A DNA stretch of 64,000 nt from G958296245 sp965262055 (GCA_965262055.1 CBDHEI010000002.1:682001-746000); one strand, 5' to 3'. Positions 49,832-59,259 are shown, counted from the first letter of the stretch. Made by a program: numbers and translations. The notes: generated from the letters alone by a model not told the origin.

Positions 49832-51537
49832 ACCGCTATGCCCTCTCCCTTCCTTACTCCTGTTCTCTCGGAGACCATGCGAACCAGGTCCCCCACCTTG
49901 AATGGCAGCCCGGTGTACTGGGTTATCGACTCCGCCCGGACGCCCAGCGACCGTAGCACCGACGAGAACTGGCCGAGGTAGTTAAGCTCGGGCACGAGCA
50001 CGAGCTCCTTGGTCCGGAGCTCGTCCAGCAGCGCCGGGGGAAGCGGGTTCAGGTACATCGTGTAGTACCAGCCGATGGCCATGCCGGACTGCGAAAGCTG
50101 CCGGTAGGCGTCGAACGCCGGCCCCTTCGAGCCGCCCCAAGGCATGAGGGCCACCGCCGAGTCCGTGTTGTCGGATTCGTAGACGCCGTCCTCGAGCAGC
50201 TTGAGCTTGCTGAAGCGCCTCTCGGTCATCTGGATGTGCCGGCTCGGCAGGTGCGTGGTGTCGCCCATCCCGTCGTGCTCGCTCGCGTTGGCGACGTAGC
50301 TGCCCGGGTTGCCCGGTATGGGCATGGGCGATAGCTCGTAGCCTTCGTAACGCTGGTAGCCGTTGGCGCCGGTGTACACTTTGCGGCTCTCCACGGTCAG
50401 GCTGCTGAGGTCGGGCTTCGGGATGTTCTGCTGCCGCTCTGACAGCGCGTGCTCGCTAAGCAGGATCACCGGGCCCTGGTACCGCTCCGCCCAGTTGAGC
50501 GCCTGCACGGCGGCGTAGAAGCACTCATCCACCGTGCCCGGTGCGATTACCGGCAGCCTGACGTCCCCGTGGGCCGGGTTCAACGCCATCAGCAGGTCCG
50601 ACTGCTCCGTCTTCGTCGGCAGCCCGGTCGCCGGGCCGCCCCTCTGGACGTCGGTGATCACGACCGGTATCTCGGCCATCCATGCCAGGCCGATCCCCTC
50701 GCTCATCAGTGAGAAGCCCGGCCCAGCCGTGGCCGTCATCGACTTCCTGCCGGCGTAGCCGGCGCCTATCGCCGACGTGATCGACTCGATCTCCGAGCTG
50801 GCCTGGTAGGCGAACTTCCCGCTCCCCACCAGGTTGTTCTCCATCCATACGAGTATGGTCGTGGCGGGAGAGATCGGGTATCCGATGAAGAACTCCACGC
50901 CCGCGGCGGCGGCCCCGAGGCAGATCGCCTCGTTGCCGTTGAGCATTAGCTGGTCGTATTCTGGCCGTATCGGCTCCTCGAGCTCTCCTAGCTGAAAGCC
51001 GCTCGCCTTCGCCGCCTCGCGCCCGAGGTCGAGCGCCTTGCCGTTAGCCTGCACCACCTTGTCGCCGTAGCGGCTGAAACGCTTCCTGTTGAACTCCTGG
51101 AGCGTCTCATGGGGTGTGTCTATCAGGCCGGCCAGCGTGCCCATGACCACCATATTGGCGGCCCTTGGGTTGCCGGTCGACTTGCCGAGACGGTCGAACG
51201 GGACGCCAAGGCTCTTGCCGTCGTCCTCCAGCTCGAACGCCTCCGAGTCGTAGATGATCACCCCGCCGTCCCTGACCTCGTCCTTGTGGAGGTCGTAGTT
51301 CTCGCGGTTGAGCGTGACCAGCACGTCGAGGTCGTCGCCCCGGCTCATGACGGGAGTGGTCGATATGCGGGCCTGCATCCACGTCGGTCCGCCCATGATC
51401 TGGGAGGGGAACGTGGCGAAGGTCTGGGTATGGTACCCGGCTTGGTTGTAGGCCGTCGCGAACCCGATCGCCGCGGTCAGGAACCCCTGACCCCCTTCGC
51501 CGGCGAACCGGACTACGAAGTCACTATTCTTCTCCAA
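49828..51537 (-). CDS. korA: 2-oxoacid:ferredoxin oxidoreductase, fused gamma-alpha subunit
   Basis: The 569-residue protein joins a gamma domain (residues 1-180 or so, starting VVRFAGEGGQGFLTAAIGFA) to an alpha domain with GNEAICLGAAAAGVEFFIGYPISPAT and TATAGPGFSLMSEG. The gamma-alpha fusion is usual in the two-subunit enzyme class. It pairs with korB and so makes a two-gene operon. It is a central-carbon enzyme for the oxidative or reverse TCA direction. The start is a TTG after GGGAGG. Confidence 0.92.
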   Translation of the reverse strand: MEKNSDFVVRFAGEGGQGFLTAAIGFATAYNQAGYHTQTFATFPSQIMGGPTWMQARISTTPVMSRGDDLDVLVTLNRENYDLHKDEVRDGGVIIYDSEAFELEDDGKSLGVPFDRLGKSTGNPRAANMVVMGTLAGLIDTPHETLQEFNRKRFSRYGDKVVQANGKALDLGREAAKASGFQLGELEEPIRPEYDQLMLNGNEAICLGAAAAGVEFFIGYPISPATTILVWMENNLVGSGKFAYQASSEIESITSAIGAGYAGRKSMTATAGPGFSLMSEGIGLAWMAEIPVVITDVQRGGPATGLPTKTEQSDLLMALNPAHGDVRLPVIAPGTVDECFYAAVQALNWAERYQGPVILLSEHALSERQQNIPKPDLSSLTVESRKVYTGANGYQRYEGYELSPMPIPGNPGSYVANASEHDGMGDTTHLPSRHIQMTERRFSKLKLLEDGVYESDNTDSAVALMPWGGSKGPAFDAYRQLSQSGMAIGWYYTMYLNPLPPALLDELRTKELVLVPELNYLGQFSSVLRSLGVRAESITQYTGLPFKVGDLVRMVSERTGVRKGEGIAV

Positions 51538-51857
51538 CTAACGCCTCCCTGGCGTAACGGCCGCGCGCTTCGTCCCAGCGCTGCGCCCCATTGGGCCTTA
51601 ACGGGGCCTCCGGCAGACGCCCAACGCGTATGGCGGATATGGTGCCCACGTACGACGAAAACAGACCGTTGATTCCCTACTGTCTCCCTAATGCGTCTAA
51701 GGGGCGCACCGTAGACTACCCACAATGAAGGAATAGGACAAACACCACCCTCTCAATATATCCGAGGGCGGCTCCCGTGTCTAGCTATCTGTCCTCTCTC
51801 CACACGCCACTATAGTATATACGACCAGCCCGCCGATCGCGTGCCTGTGCCGGACGA
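51538..51857. other. intergenic region without recognised genes
   Basis: This 320-bp stretch between korA and MITE A copy 3 has no frame with coding character on either strand. It contains only weak promoter-like AT-rich runs near 51810-51822. I see nothing else in it. Confidence 0.5.
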
Positions 51858-52053
51858 AACTGTTCAGACTCCACGAGGTCCGAAGGGGGTAGTCCAGAGA
51901 GGGTTTCTCCCCTCTGGCAGCCTGTCTGCCGCCAGGCAGGGGGGTCTGGGGGCGAGGCCCCCAGCTTCTCAAGTGGTGGGTGGGCGGGAACCAAGGATGT
52001 CTGCTTCATCAGGACTACGCTGGTCGAGAAGACCTCACGAAGGCTGAATGGTT
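51858..52053. mobile_element. MITE-like element, family A, copy 3
   Basis: The copy runs from AACTGTTCAGACTCC (51858) to GACCTCACGAAGGCTGAATGGTT (52031-52053). The interior has the same GGGGGCGAGGCCCCC palindrome and CTGTCTGCCGCCAGGCAG arm as the 7.7-kb copy. It is reversed in orientation relative to that copy. Confidence 0.68.
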
Positions 52054-52071
52054 ACGGCTACAGCCAGAGAT

Positions 52072-52100
52072 TTGACAGCCACGAACGGGCGTGCCAGTAT
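52072..52100 (+). promoter_or_regulatory. promoter, locus C, with CGAAC-N4-GTGC spacer
   Basis: TTGACA (52072-52077), a 17-bp spacer containing CGAAC-GGGC-GTGC, and CAGTAT (52095-52100). The -10 is weaker than at loci A and B. It reads toward DUF2277 and GHL10 paralogue 3. It begins 18 bp after MITE A copy 3. Confidence 0.5.
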
Positions 52101-52270
52101 GGCCCCGTGCACGCTCATAACGACCTTCTATGGTCCTTCTCGCCGGCCCCCGGAGCCGCCGATGGGCCTGTTCCAATCTCGCCCAAATCGTCCTAATCCT
52201 TCTCACTCGTGACCCAAAACCGCTCCAAAACCGCTCCAAAACCTCCCGGGAAGTCCCGGTGCTCAGCTAC

Positions 52271-52301
52271 GAAATGGAACAAAATGGAACAGATTGAAAC
52301 G
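52271..52301 (+). repeat. dispersed A/T-rich leader motif, locus C
   Basis: GAAATGGAACAAAATGGAAC then AGATTGAAACG resembles the conserved leader motifs at loci A and B in the same orientation relative to the promoter. It is followed by a run of seven Ts at 52302-52308. Confidence 0.45.
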
Positions 52302-52511
52302 TTTTTTTCGGGGTCGGAGCCCTCAGCTCGCCGCCCAACTCCCCTGGAAAGCGTTGCCCCCAAGCGGCGCGCGCCGTCCAAGCGCAACCCCCAGCCCGCC
52401 CCGCGCTCTCCCACGGCGCGCCAAAACGAGCCAACCGGCGCCGCCGGAGTGCGCCCTGAGTAACGAAGCCGACCAGTCCGGTGTCGGCAAGTATCGGAAA
52501 CGGACACAGCC

Positions 52512-52721
52512 ATGTGCAGAAGCATAAAGACCCTGCGTAGAAAAGACGGCCCCGTAGATCCCGGCGAAATACGCGCCGCGGCGCTCCAGTACGTGCGAAA
52601 GGTCAGCGGCTACCGCGAGCCCTCGCGCGCCAACGCGCCCGCCTTCCACGCCGCCGTCGACGAGATAGCCCAAGCCTCCGAACGCCTGCTAACCTCCCTG
52701 AGCCCCGGAGCCCGCGCGTAA
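52512..52721 (+). CDS. DUF2277 family protein
   Basis: The 69-residue protein starts MCRSIKTLRRKDGPVD and has AALQYVRKVSGYREPSRANAPAF, the conserved DUF2277 pattern. It is probably a small cytoplasmic helical protein; its function is unknown. It lies 84 bp before GHL10 paralogue 3 on the same strand. Confidence 0.9.
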   Translation: MCRSIKTLRRKDGPVDPGEIRAAALQYVRKVSGYREPSRANAPAFHAAVDEIAQASERLLTSLSPGARA

Positions 52722-52805
52722 CAGCCAGCAAGCCTCGGGAGGCGTCGGGGTGTATCATTGCGGAGGTCCGGTGAGGCCGTCTAAGCTTGCCGACGGGAGG
52801 GCGCT

Positions 52806-54569
52806 TTGACTATCGACACTGCCGAAATGTTCGCCGATGAGTGGCTGGCTGGAGAGCCTGTTTACCTGACCGACATGGGGCGGTGCGAGCCGGCGGAGGC
52901 TGCGTCCGGCTGGGCGGTCTTTAAGAAGTGGCGGAAGCTGGAGTACGAGGCCCAGGGCCTCTCCGGCGTAATGCTGCTGTCCGGGCCGGAGCAGGCTGCG
53001 CCCGAGATACGCTACGATCTCGGCGCCTCCGGGTGGCATGCTATCTCGATCGGCGTCTACACCCGGATGGAGCCCCCCATCGACCTCCTCGTCCGCATGG
53101 ACGACGAGGAGACTTTCTCCAGACTGAGCTACCCCGCGGAAGGCCGTCCCCGTGCAGAGGAGATGGGCGAGCTGTTCTGGAAGATCTCCGACGTGACGGA
53201 CCGGAAGCTGGTGCTGGGCCAGACCGCCGTCAGGGTGGGAGAGGGCGACGGGCCGGGCGCGCACCGGTGCTTGAACGCCAGCATCGCCTACGTCAAGCTG
53301 ACGCCGCTCTCCGACGGCGAGGTACGCACCCTCCAGGAAGACCGGCAGCGGACGGACACCCGCCGACTGTTCGCGCACAACGACGCCCACGGCTTCCACT
53401 TCAGCTACAGGGTCACGACCGCCGAGCAGATCAGGCAGGAGATAGAGCCGTTCCGCGACTCCGACTTCTCCCGGCTGTACTGGGAGTCCGGTGGCGGCGA
53501 CAACGTCTACTACTTCAGCAAGATCGCCTCGATTCCGACGAACGACAGCGTTACCGCCTTCCCGAGGCACGGCGACCGGATGCACGCGGAGAGTTGGAGG
53601 GAGCTACGCCGCCAGGGAATCGACCCTTTCCGAGTCGCGTTGGACTACGCGCACGAGATCGGCCTTGAGTTCCACGCAAGCTGGCGCGTCGCCGGCTTCC
53701 ACGCGCCCCCCATGGACCTCGAGAACTCGAGGTCGTCGCTGTACCGGTTCCGCCCAGACCTGCGCGGGGTCGACCGCCACGGCAACCAGACCCCGCGCTT
53801 ATCGTTCACCTACCCGGAGACGCGCCGGTTCGTAATATCGCTGCTGCGCGAGATGGCCGGGTATGGCGTGGACGGCATATGCCTGCTCTACAACCGCCGC
53901 CCCCCGGTCGTCGAGTACGAGCCGCCGCTGGTGGAGGGCTTCCGGCGGGAGTACGGCCTGGATCCCAGGGAGATCGACGAGGATGACCCGCGTTGGCTCT
54001 CCTACCGTGCCCGCACGATGACTCAGTTCCACCGGGAGGTGCGAAGCGCGATGGACGAGGTAGCGGAGGAGATAGGCCTCGCCAAGCGCATCGAGGTCTC
54101 CGCTGTGGTGATGTCCAGCGAGGAGGAGAACCTTCAGAACGGGTTTGACCTGAAGGCGTGGATAGAAGAGGGGCTAGTGGACACGATCATCCCCCACAGC
54201 TCCGCGCCCAACCTCGACAGCATGGTGGAGACTTGGGCGGACACGCGGGACGCCGAGTGGTTCCTCTCTCTGACCAAGGGGACGTCGTGCAAGCTGGCGC
54301 TGAACCTGATGCCGAGGCACTCCAGCGCGGAGTCCTACCGCAGGCGCGCTGCCGCCCTTTGCGACGCCGGGGTGGAGCACTTCTTCTTCTGGGACTGCGT
54401 ACACAGCAGCCGTATCTCCAACGCCCCCAACTGGAGCGCCCTAAGGCGCCTCGGCCACGTGGAGGAGGTGCGCTCGTGGGCGGAGTCGGGAGCGCCCGGT
54501 CTGCCACACGCGACGACCGCGCTGAAGCGGCTTGGCGACTGGGACCTCTCCTACGTAACCCCGGGATGA
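52806..54569 (+). CDS. GHL10-like TIM-barrel protein with N-terminal beta-sandwich (paralogue 3)
   Basis: The 587-residue protein has an N-terminal beta-rich region (about 1-180) and a TIM barrel from about 190 on. The barrel has HFSYRVTTAEQI and a GHL10-like strand YGVDGICLLYNRRPP. The order of the two parts is reversed compared with paralogues 1 and 2. The acidic residue of LDF in paralogue 1 is Leu here. The TTG start follows GGGAGGG. The substrate is unknown, and hydrolase activity is not assured. Confidence 0.72.
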   Translation: MTIDTAEMFADEWLAGEPVYLTDMGRCEPAEAASGWAVFKKWRKLEYEAQGLSGVMLLSGPEQAAPEIRYDLGASGWHAISIGVYTRMEPPIDLLVRMDDEETFSRLSYPAEGRPRAEEMGELFWKISDVTDRKLVLGQTAVRVGEGDGPGAHRCLNASIAYVKLTPLSDGEVRTLQEDRQRTDTRRLFAHNDAHGFHFSYRVTTAEQIRQEIEPFRDSDFSRLYWESGGGDNVYYFSKIASIPTNDSVTAFPRHGDRMHAESWRELRRQGIDPFRVALDYAHEIGLEFHASWRVAGFHAPPMDLENSRSSLYRFRPDLRGVDRHGNQTPRLSFTYPETRRFVISLLREMAGYGVDGICLLYNRRPPVVEYEPPLVEGFRREYGLDPREIDEDDPRWLSYRARTMTQFHREVRSAMDEVAEEIGLAKRIEVSAVVMSSEEENLQNGFDLKAWIEEGLVDTIIPHSSAPNLDSMVETWADTRDAEWFLSLTKGTSCKLALNLMPRHSSAESYRRRAAALCDAGVEHFFFWDCVHSSRISNAPNWSALRRLGHVEEVRSWAESGAPGLPHATTALKRLGDWDLSYVTPG

Positions 54570-54590
54570 GTTCCTAAGACCGGCAGACGC

Positions 54591-54839
54591 TCATTTCAAG
54601 GCGGCGAGAGCTTGACTCTCCGACATGCCGTCGACCACGACCGTCTTGTTCCTCGCTTTGTCGCCCGCCACGATTCGTACCATGGTCTTGCCCACCCCCA
54701 GGCGCTTGGCCAGCAGCTCGACCACCGCCGCGTTGGCCTTGCCGCCTTCGGGCGGCGCCGTCACGTGCACCCTGATCGCCCCGTCCGGGGTGAGGAAGAC
54801 GGCGTTGCGCCCCGCCCGAGGCAGGACTCTGACATTCAG
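54591..54839 (-). CDS. DUF167 (YggU) family protein, apparent CTG start
   Basis: The 82-residue frame begins LNVRVLPRAGRNAVF. It has the DUF167 core APPEGGKANAAVVELLAKRLG and VRIVAGDKARNKTVVVDG. The family role is unknown. No ATG, GTG or TTG lies at the expected point; a CTG at 54839 overlaps the upstream gene's TGA. The upstream partner is the GT39-like gene on the same strand. Confidence 0.8.
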   Translation of the reverse strand: MNVRVLPRAGRNAVFLTPDGAIRVHVTAPPEGGKANAAVVELLAKRLGVGKTMVRIVAGDKARNKTVVVDGMSESQALAALK

Positions 54840-56470
54840 CCTAGCCCCGGCCACGCAACCCTCGCATGCTGGGCCGTAGTCCCCGGATCTTCCGTGGGGA
54901 CTGGCTCGCCGTAGTCGGACGTCAGGTTGTACATGGCAACGAAGAGGAAGACGGCCGCTACGAAGCCGACCTGCACGGGGCGGGCAGCGCGGGCTCTCAT
55001 CCACCCCAGCAGCCAGTGGAGCGCGAATCCCGCGTATGCGAAGACGGCGGGAGCCGCGGTGAACAGCAAGGCGTCCGAGCCCCGCGTGACTGTCAGGCCG
55101 CCCGCCAGGACGGAGCATGCGAATAGCCCCCACAGCATCAGGTGCCGCCGGTCACTCAGGTTCCGTAGCCCTACGAGCAGCCCGACGGCTGCTAGCAGGC
55201 CCGTCACCGGGTCGAGCAGCCGTTGCGAGTCCTCCCCCGACCAGAGCAGGCCGCGGGCCGCGCTGGCGATGCTCCCAAGGGAGTGGCGGCCCTGCTCCAT
55301 GACTCCGCCGGCCTCCCGGTACTGCGGGGAGCTCGATATCCAGACCTCCCTGGCCTGTCCCCATACGTCCCCGGCGTTGAACGCCAGCGCCGCCAGATAC
55401 GGCGCCAGCACCACGAACGTAACTATGAGATACGTTCGCGCACTGCTCGCCGCCTCAGCCGTTGGGTCGTCCGCGAAGAGGAGATCGCGGGCCCATAGCA
55501 GCGCGACCGCCGCCGCGGAGATGAGGAAGGCGTTGTGGAAGTAGGCGCTCGCTCCGAAAGCTATGGCGGCGAGAGCGAGCAACCAGCGGCGCGCCCGAGG
55601 CCGTCTTGCTCCTGCCATGCCGGCAAGCAGCGCGGCGGCCCCCAGAAGCACCAGGAGGAGGAACCCCACGACCGGCAGCGCGTGGCTGCTGTACCAGAGA
55701 TGCCATGCGCTGAAGGCGAGCATCAGCGTGGCAAACAGCGCGGCCCTGCGGTCGAAGACGACCTGGCACATGACGTAGAACGCGACTAGGGACGCCGCAC
55801 CAAGCAGGGCCGACAGCATGCGAGCGGCCGCGGGTGAGCTTTCGAACAGCTCCACCCAACCAGCTAGAAGGTAAGAGTAGCCGGCAGGCTGTCCCGTCGA
55901 TTCGGACCACAGCGCTGCGGGGAAGCCACGCACGGAATCCGAGGCCGCGTCGAGAAAGGCCGTCTCCGCCGGCAGCAACTCTGCGGGGCCGTCTATGCCG
56001 AAGACCCGGATGAGGACACCCGCCGCCAGCGCCAGTACCGCGGCGGCAACCCAGCCGTCCCATGCAGGAAGGCGCCGAGTGGGTGCCGCCGCAGCCGAGG
56101 CGGCCGCAGCGTAGGCCACTGCCGTCTCATGGGCGGGTACGGGTGCAAATGCGACGCCGCAACCTCCGCAGAAGGAAGCCGTCTGCCGGTTGTGGGCGTC
56201 GCAGCGAGGGCAGGCCAGTGCCGCGGGCCCGGTCCCTGCCGCAGTGTGGGCGCGTGTCACGTCACGGACGGCTACGGGGGCGAGTGAGGCTCCGCATTTC
56301 CCACAGAAGGACGCAGCATATCGGTTGTGTTCGGCGCATCTTGGGCAGGCCAAGGGCGGGACATGACCCGGCGCCATGGTAGCTGCCACCGTGTGGGCCA
56401 TTGATGCGCCGCAACGTCCGCAGAAGGACGCTGCATGCCGGTTTTGGGAGGCGCATTGCTGGCAGACCAA
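54836..56470 (-). CDS. GT39-like membrane glycosyltransferase with three N-terminal zinc ribbons
   Basis: The 544-residue protein begins with three repeats of a CxxC-x10-CxxC zinc ribbon (about 3-24, 39-60 and 75-97), each containing NRxxASFCGxCG. The rest has ten or so membrane spans. It has the acidic loop ETAFLDAASDSVRGFPAALW of the GT-C fold, as in ArnT/PMT enzymes that use polyprenyl-phosphate sugars. The zinc ribbons would lie on the cytoplasmic side. The fusion is unusual. The start is a TTG with GGGAGG at longer than normal spacing. Confidence 0.8.
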   Translation of the reverse strand: MVCQQCASQNRHAASFCGRCGASMAHTVAATMAPGHVPPLACPRCAEHNRYAASFCGKCGASLAPVAVRDVTRAHTAAGTGPAALACPRCDAHNRQTASFCGGCGVAFAPVPAHETAVAYAAAASAAAAPTRRLPAWDGWVAAAVLALAAGVLIRVFGIDGPAELLPAETAFLDAASDSVRGFPAALWSESTGQPAGYSYLLAGWVELFESSPAAARMLSALLGAASLVAFYVMCQVVFDRRAALFATLMLAFSAWHLWYSSHALPVVGFLLLVLLGAAALLAGMAGARRPRARRWLLALAAIAFGASAYFHNAFLISAAAVALLWARDLLFADDPTAEAASSARTYLIVTFVVLAPYLAALAFNAGDVWGQAREVWISSSPQYREAGGVMEQGRHSLGSIASAARGLLWSGEDSQRLLDPVTGLLAAVGLLVGLRNLSDRRHLMLWGLFACSVLAGGLTVTRGSDALLFTAAPAVFAYAGFALHWLLGWMRARAARPVQVGFVAAVFLFVAMYNLTSDYGEPVPTEDPGTTAQHARVAWPGLG

Positions 56471-56487
56471 TGGCAGGGTGGGCCTCC

Positions 56488-57246
56488 CTAGGCGTGGGCC
56501 ATGGCGCCGCCGTCAACGTACACCATCTGCCCGGTGACGAAATCGCAAGCGTCGGAGCAGAGGTATACGAGAAGGCCGCAGAGGTCCGACGGGTGTCCCT
56601 TGCGCTTCGAGGGGATGAACCGCACGAGAAGCTCTTGGAGGTCCTCCTCCGAGGGAGATTCAGTGCTCAGCCATCCGGCGCCGATCCCGTTGACGCGCAC
56701 GTTGTCCCTGGCCCACTCGAGGCCCAGAGCGGCGGTAAACTGTTTGATGGCGCCCTGGGCCGCGCACGCTGCGGTGGAGTTGACGAGGCCCCGTTCCGCG
56801 AGACCCGACCCGATGTTGATGATGCGGCCGCCTCCCTGCGCCAGCATCAGCCGGCCCACGGCCCTGCAGAGCAGGAAGGTCGACCTTAGGTTGAAATCCA
56901 TGACGGCGTCCCACTCCGCATCGGTCGTCTCGACCAGCGGCTTGCCGAAGTCGACGTGTGCGTTGTTCACGAGGATGTCGATTCTGCCGAACCGAGCTGT
57001 CGCTGAGGCGGTCACGTGGTCGACATCCTCGGACCTGGTCAGGTCTGCTGCTATGATCAGTGCCTCGCGCCCATGTGCCCGGACCGCGAGAGCGGCGTCG
57101 TGCACGTCCGAGCCGGCGTGGCCGGCGAGCGCCACGACCGCCCCTGCTTCGGCCAGCGCCGCCGCGAAGTAGGGGGTCCACCCCATGCGGTCGCCCGTTA
57201 CGAGGGCGACCTTGCCAGTCAGGTCCCAGTCGCTATGCGCCGGCAT
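56488..57246 (-). CDS. SDR-family protein lacking catalytic Tyr and Lys
   Basis: The 252-residue protein has the short-chain dehydrogenase fold with DILVNNA, and VYVDGGA at the end. The glycine motif is TGDRMGWT rather than TGxxxGxG. The YxxxK catalytic pair, aligned with the neighbour, is A160 and Q164, while S147 remains. It is thus probably not a standard dehydrogenase. It overlaps the second SDR gene by 14 bp, so the two are co-translated and could form a mixed dimer. Confidence 0.85.
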   Translation of the reverse strand: MPAHSDWDLTGKVALVTGDRMGWTPYFAAALAEAGAVVALAGHAGSDVHDAALAVRAHGREALIIAADLTRSEDVDHVTASATARFGRIDILVNNAHVDFGKPLVETTDAEWDAVMDFNLRSTFLLCRAVGRLMLAQGGGRIINIGSGLAERGLVNSTAACAAQGAIKQFTAALGLEWARDNVRVNGIGAGWLSTESPSEEDLQELLVRFIPSKRKGHPSDLCGLLVYLCSDACDFVTGQMVYVDGGAMAHA

Positions 57247-58057
57247 TGCGCTCGGCCTCCAGCGGAATGACCGGGGCGTGGCCCGTGGGGGCGTATCCGC
57301 CAGCCAGTGCGCCCCCGTCTATGGCGAAAGTGGTTCCGTTCATGTAGTCGGACGCGCGGGAGGCGAGCAGCACGACCGCCGGTCCTATCTCCCGGGGCCG
57401 CCCCGTCCTCCCGACCGGAATAAGGTCCCCCGAAGGTAGCACCGCTCTGGATGCCATCGTGCCTTCGGTGGGGAACAGGCCCGGGACGAGGCAGGTGCTG
57501 GTGACGCCGTACCGGCCCAAGCTGGTTGCCAGGGTGCGGGTAAGCTGGATAAGGGCGCCCTTGGCGCAGGCGTACATGTAGTTGTCACGGCCTCCGCGCA
57601 GCCCGAAGCCGGACGAGACGTTGATGATCTTGCCCTCGCCGCGTTCCGACATGTGCCTGGCGACCGCCCGTGAGCAGTAGAAGGCCCCTGTCAGGTTGGC
57701 GTCCAGCACGCGGCTCCACTCCCGGTCGTCGATGTCCCAGATCGGCACGCCCCCTTGGTCACGGACCATGCCCGCGTTGTTGACCAGCACGTCGACCTTG
57801 CCGAATTGGTCTATCGTACGCGCTACAAGGCGGTCCACCTGGGAAGAGTCGGTCACGTCCGTGGGTATAGCGAGGGCACGCGCGCCCGACGCGGCTGCGA
57901 GATTAGCTGTCTCGGCTATGGGGCCCTCGCGGCGTCCGGCGGCGACCACGGCTCCGGCTCCGGCTCCGGCCAGTGCGAGGACCATCTCGCGGCCCAAGCC
58001 GGTACCCCCTCCCGTGACGATGGCGACGCGGCCGTCCAGACTGAGGTCTTCAAGCAT
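57233..58057 (-). CDS. SDR-family oxidoreductase
   Basis: The 274-residue protein has the intact nucleotide motif TGGGTGLGR, DVLVNNAG, catalytic Ser in NVSSG and YACAK in NYMYACAKGALIQL. It is a typical classical SDR using NAD(P)H on an alcohol or ketone. The substrate is unknown. GGAGG precedes the ATG. It lies between tgt (6 bp upstream) and the partner SDR on the same strand. Confidence 0.9.
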   Translation of the reverse strand: MLEDLSLDGRVAIVTGGGTGLGREMVLALAGAGAGAVVAAGRREGPIAETANLAAASGARALAIPTDVTDSSQVDRLVARTIDQFGKVDVLVNNAGMVRDQGGVPIWDIDDREWSRVLDANLTGAFYCSRAVARHMSERGEGKIINVSSGFGLRGGRDNYMYACAKGALIQLTRTLATSLGRYGVTSTCLVPGLFPTEGTMASRAVLPSGDLIPVGRTGRPREIGPAVVLLASRASDYMNGTTFAIDGGALAGGYAPTGHAPVIPLEAERNAGA

Positions 58058-58063
58058 CGGAGA

Positions 58064-59251
58064 CTACCTCCGGGCTTGCGGAATGGGCGCCCTGGAGCGC
58101 TCCCGCGAGTCTAGCCACTTCTGCTTCTGGCCCCGGCGGGTCGCCTCGTCGGGCGGGACGAACCGGTGGTGGAACGAGGTGCGGAACGCCTCAAACTCGC
58201 CGTCGACGATCGCCTGCCGCATCTCGGACATGAGCCTTAGCACGAACCTCAGGTTGTGTATCGTGGCCAGCCGGTATGCCAAGATCTCCTTTGCACGGAA
58301 CAAGTGGTGCAGGTAGGCGGCGGAGAAGTTTGCGCAAGTGTAGCAGTCGCAGCCGGGCTCTACGGGCTGTTCCATGGTTCTGAACGGGGCCGTGTCCACG
58401 TTCAGCCTGCCTGTACCAACGAGCAGGGCGCCGTTGCGTGCGATGCGCGTCGGCAGCACGCAGTCGAACATGTCGACCCCACGCGCGACGCACTCGACCA
58501 AGTCTTCCGGAGATCCTACACCCATCAGGTACCTCGGCGACGCCTCGGGGAGCAGGCGCGCCGTGAGACCGGCGACGCGGTGCATGTCGGCCTTGGATTC
58601 CCCCACGCTCAGGCCGCCAATGGCGTAGCCGGGGAAGCCGATGGACGCGATCTCCGTTGCGGACCGCTCGCGGAGCTCCGGATCCAAGCCGCCTTGGACT
58701 ATGCCGAACAGCATCTGCCCCGACTTTGTGTGGGTGGCCTTGGAGCGCTCGGCCCACCGCGTGGTCTGTCTGGCGGCGGCCTCTACGGATCTGCGCCCGT
58801 CGGTCGAGGGCGGGCAGACGTCGAGTGGCATGATGACGTCAGCACCCAGCCCCTGCTGGTGCTCCACCGCGGCCTCAGGAGTGAACGTGTGGATGCTTCC
58901 GTCCACATGGGACTTGAAGACGATGGCATCCTGGGTGATCTTTCTGAGGTGGCGCAGGCTGAAGCCCTGAAAGCCTCCGCTGTCGGTCAGGATGGGGCCG
59001 CTCCAGCCCATGAAGCGGTGGAGGCCGCCCAGCTTCTCTATCACCTCCACGCCAGGGCGCAGGTAGAGATGGTAGGTGTTGCCGAGCACCATCGTGGCGC
59101 CCATGGACCGCAGGTCCCGGGGGTCTACCCCCTTGACCGAGCCCTGCGTGGCGACCGGCATGAAGGCCGGCGTGCGGAGGTCTCCGTGGGCGGTGTGGAG
59201 CATCCCCGCCCTGGCATTGCCGTCCTTCGCCTCGATGTCGAAGATGGTCAT
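58064..59251 (-). CDS. tgt: tRNA-guanine transglycosylase (queuine/preQ1)
   Basis: The 395-residue protein is full-length bacterial Tgt. It has LGNTYHLYLRPG, the active-site region LTDSGGFQGFSL, the nucleophile Asp in DMFDCVLPTR, and the zinc site CDCYTCANFSAAYLHHL. It exchanges guanine 34 for preQ1 in tRNAs with GUN anticodons. The chosen ATG gives MTIFDIEAKDGNAR; upstream sequence in frame lacks conservation. It lies 8 bp after the TauE-like gene on the same strand. Confidence 0.95.
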   Translation of the reverse strand: MTIFDIEAKDGNARAGMLHTAHGDLRTPAFMPVATQGSVKGVDPRDLRSMGATMVLGNTYHLYLRPGVEVIEKLGGLHRFMGWSGPILTDSGGFQGFSLRHLRKITQDAIVFKSHVDGSIHTFTPEAAVEHQQGLGADVIMPLDVCPPSTDGRRSVEAAARQTTRWAERSKATHTKSGQMLFGIVQGGLDPELRERSATEIASIGFPGYAIGGLSVGESKADMHRVAGLTARLLPEASPRYLMGVGSPEDLVECVARGVDMFDCVLPTRIARNGALLVGTGRLNVDTAPFRTMEQPVEPGCDCYTCANFSAAYLHHLFRAKEILAYRLATIHNLRFVLRLMSEMRQAIVDGEFEAFRTSFHHRFVPPDEATRRGQKQKWLDSRERSRAPIPQARR

Positions 59252-59259
59252 GGCGCCCG

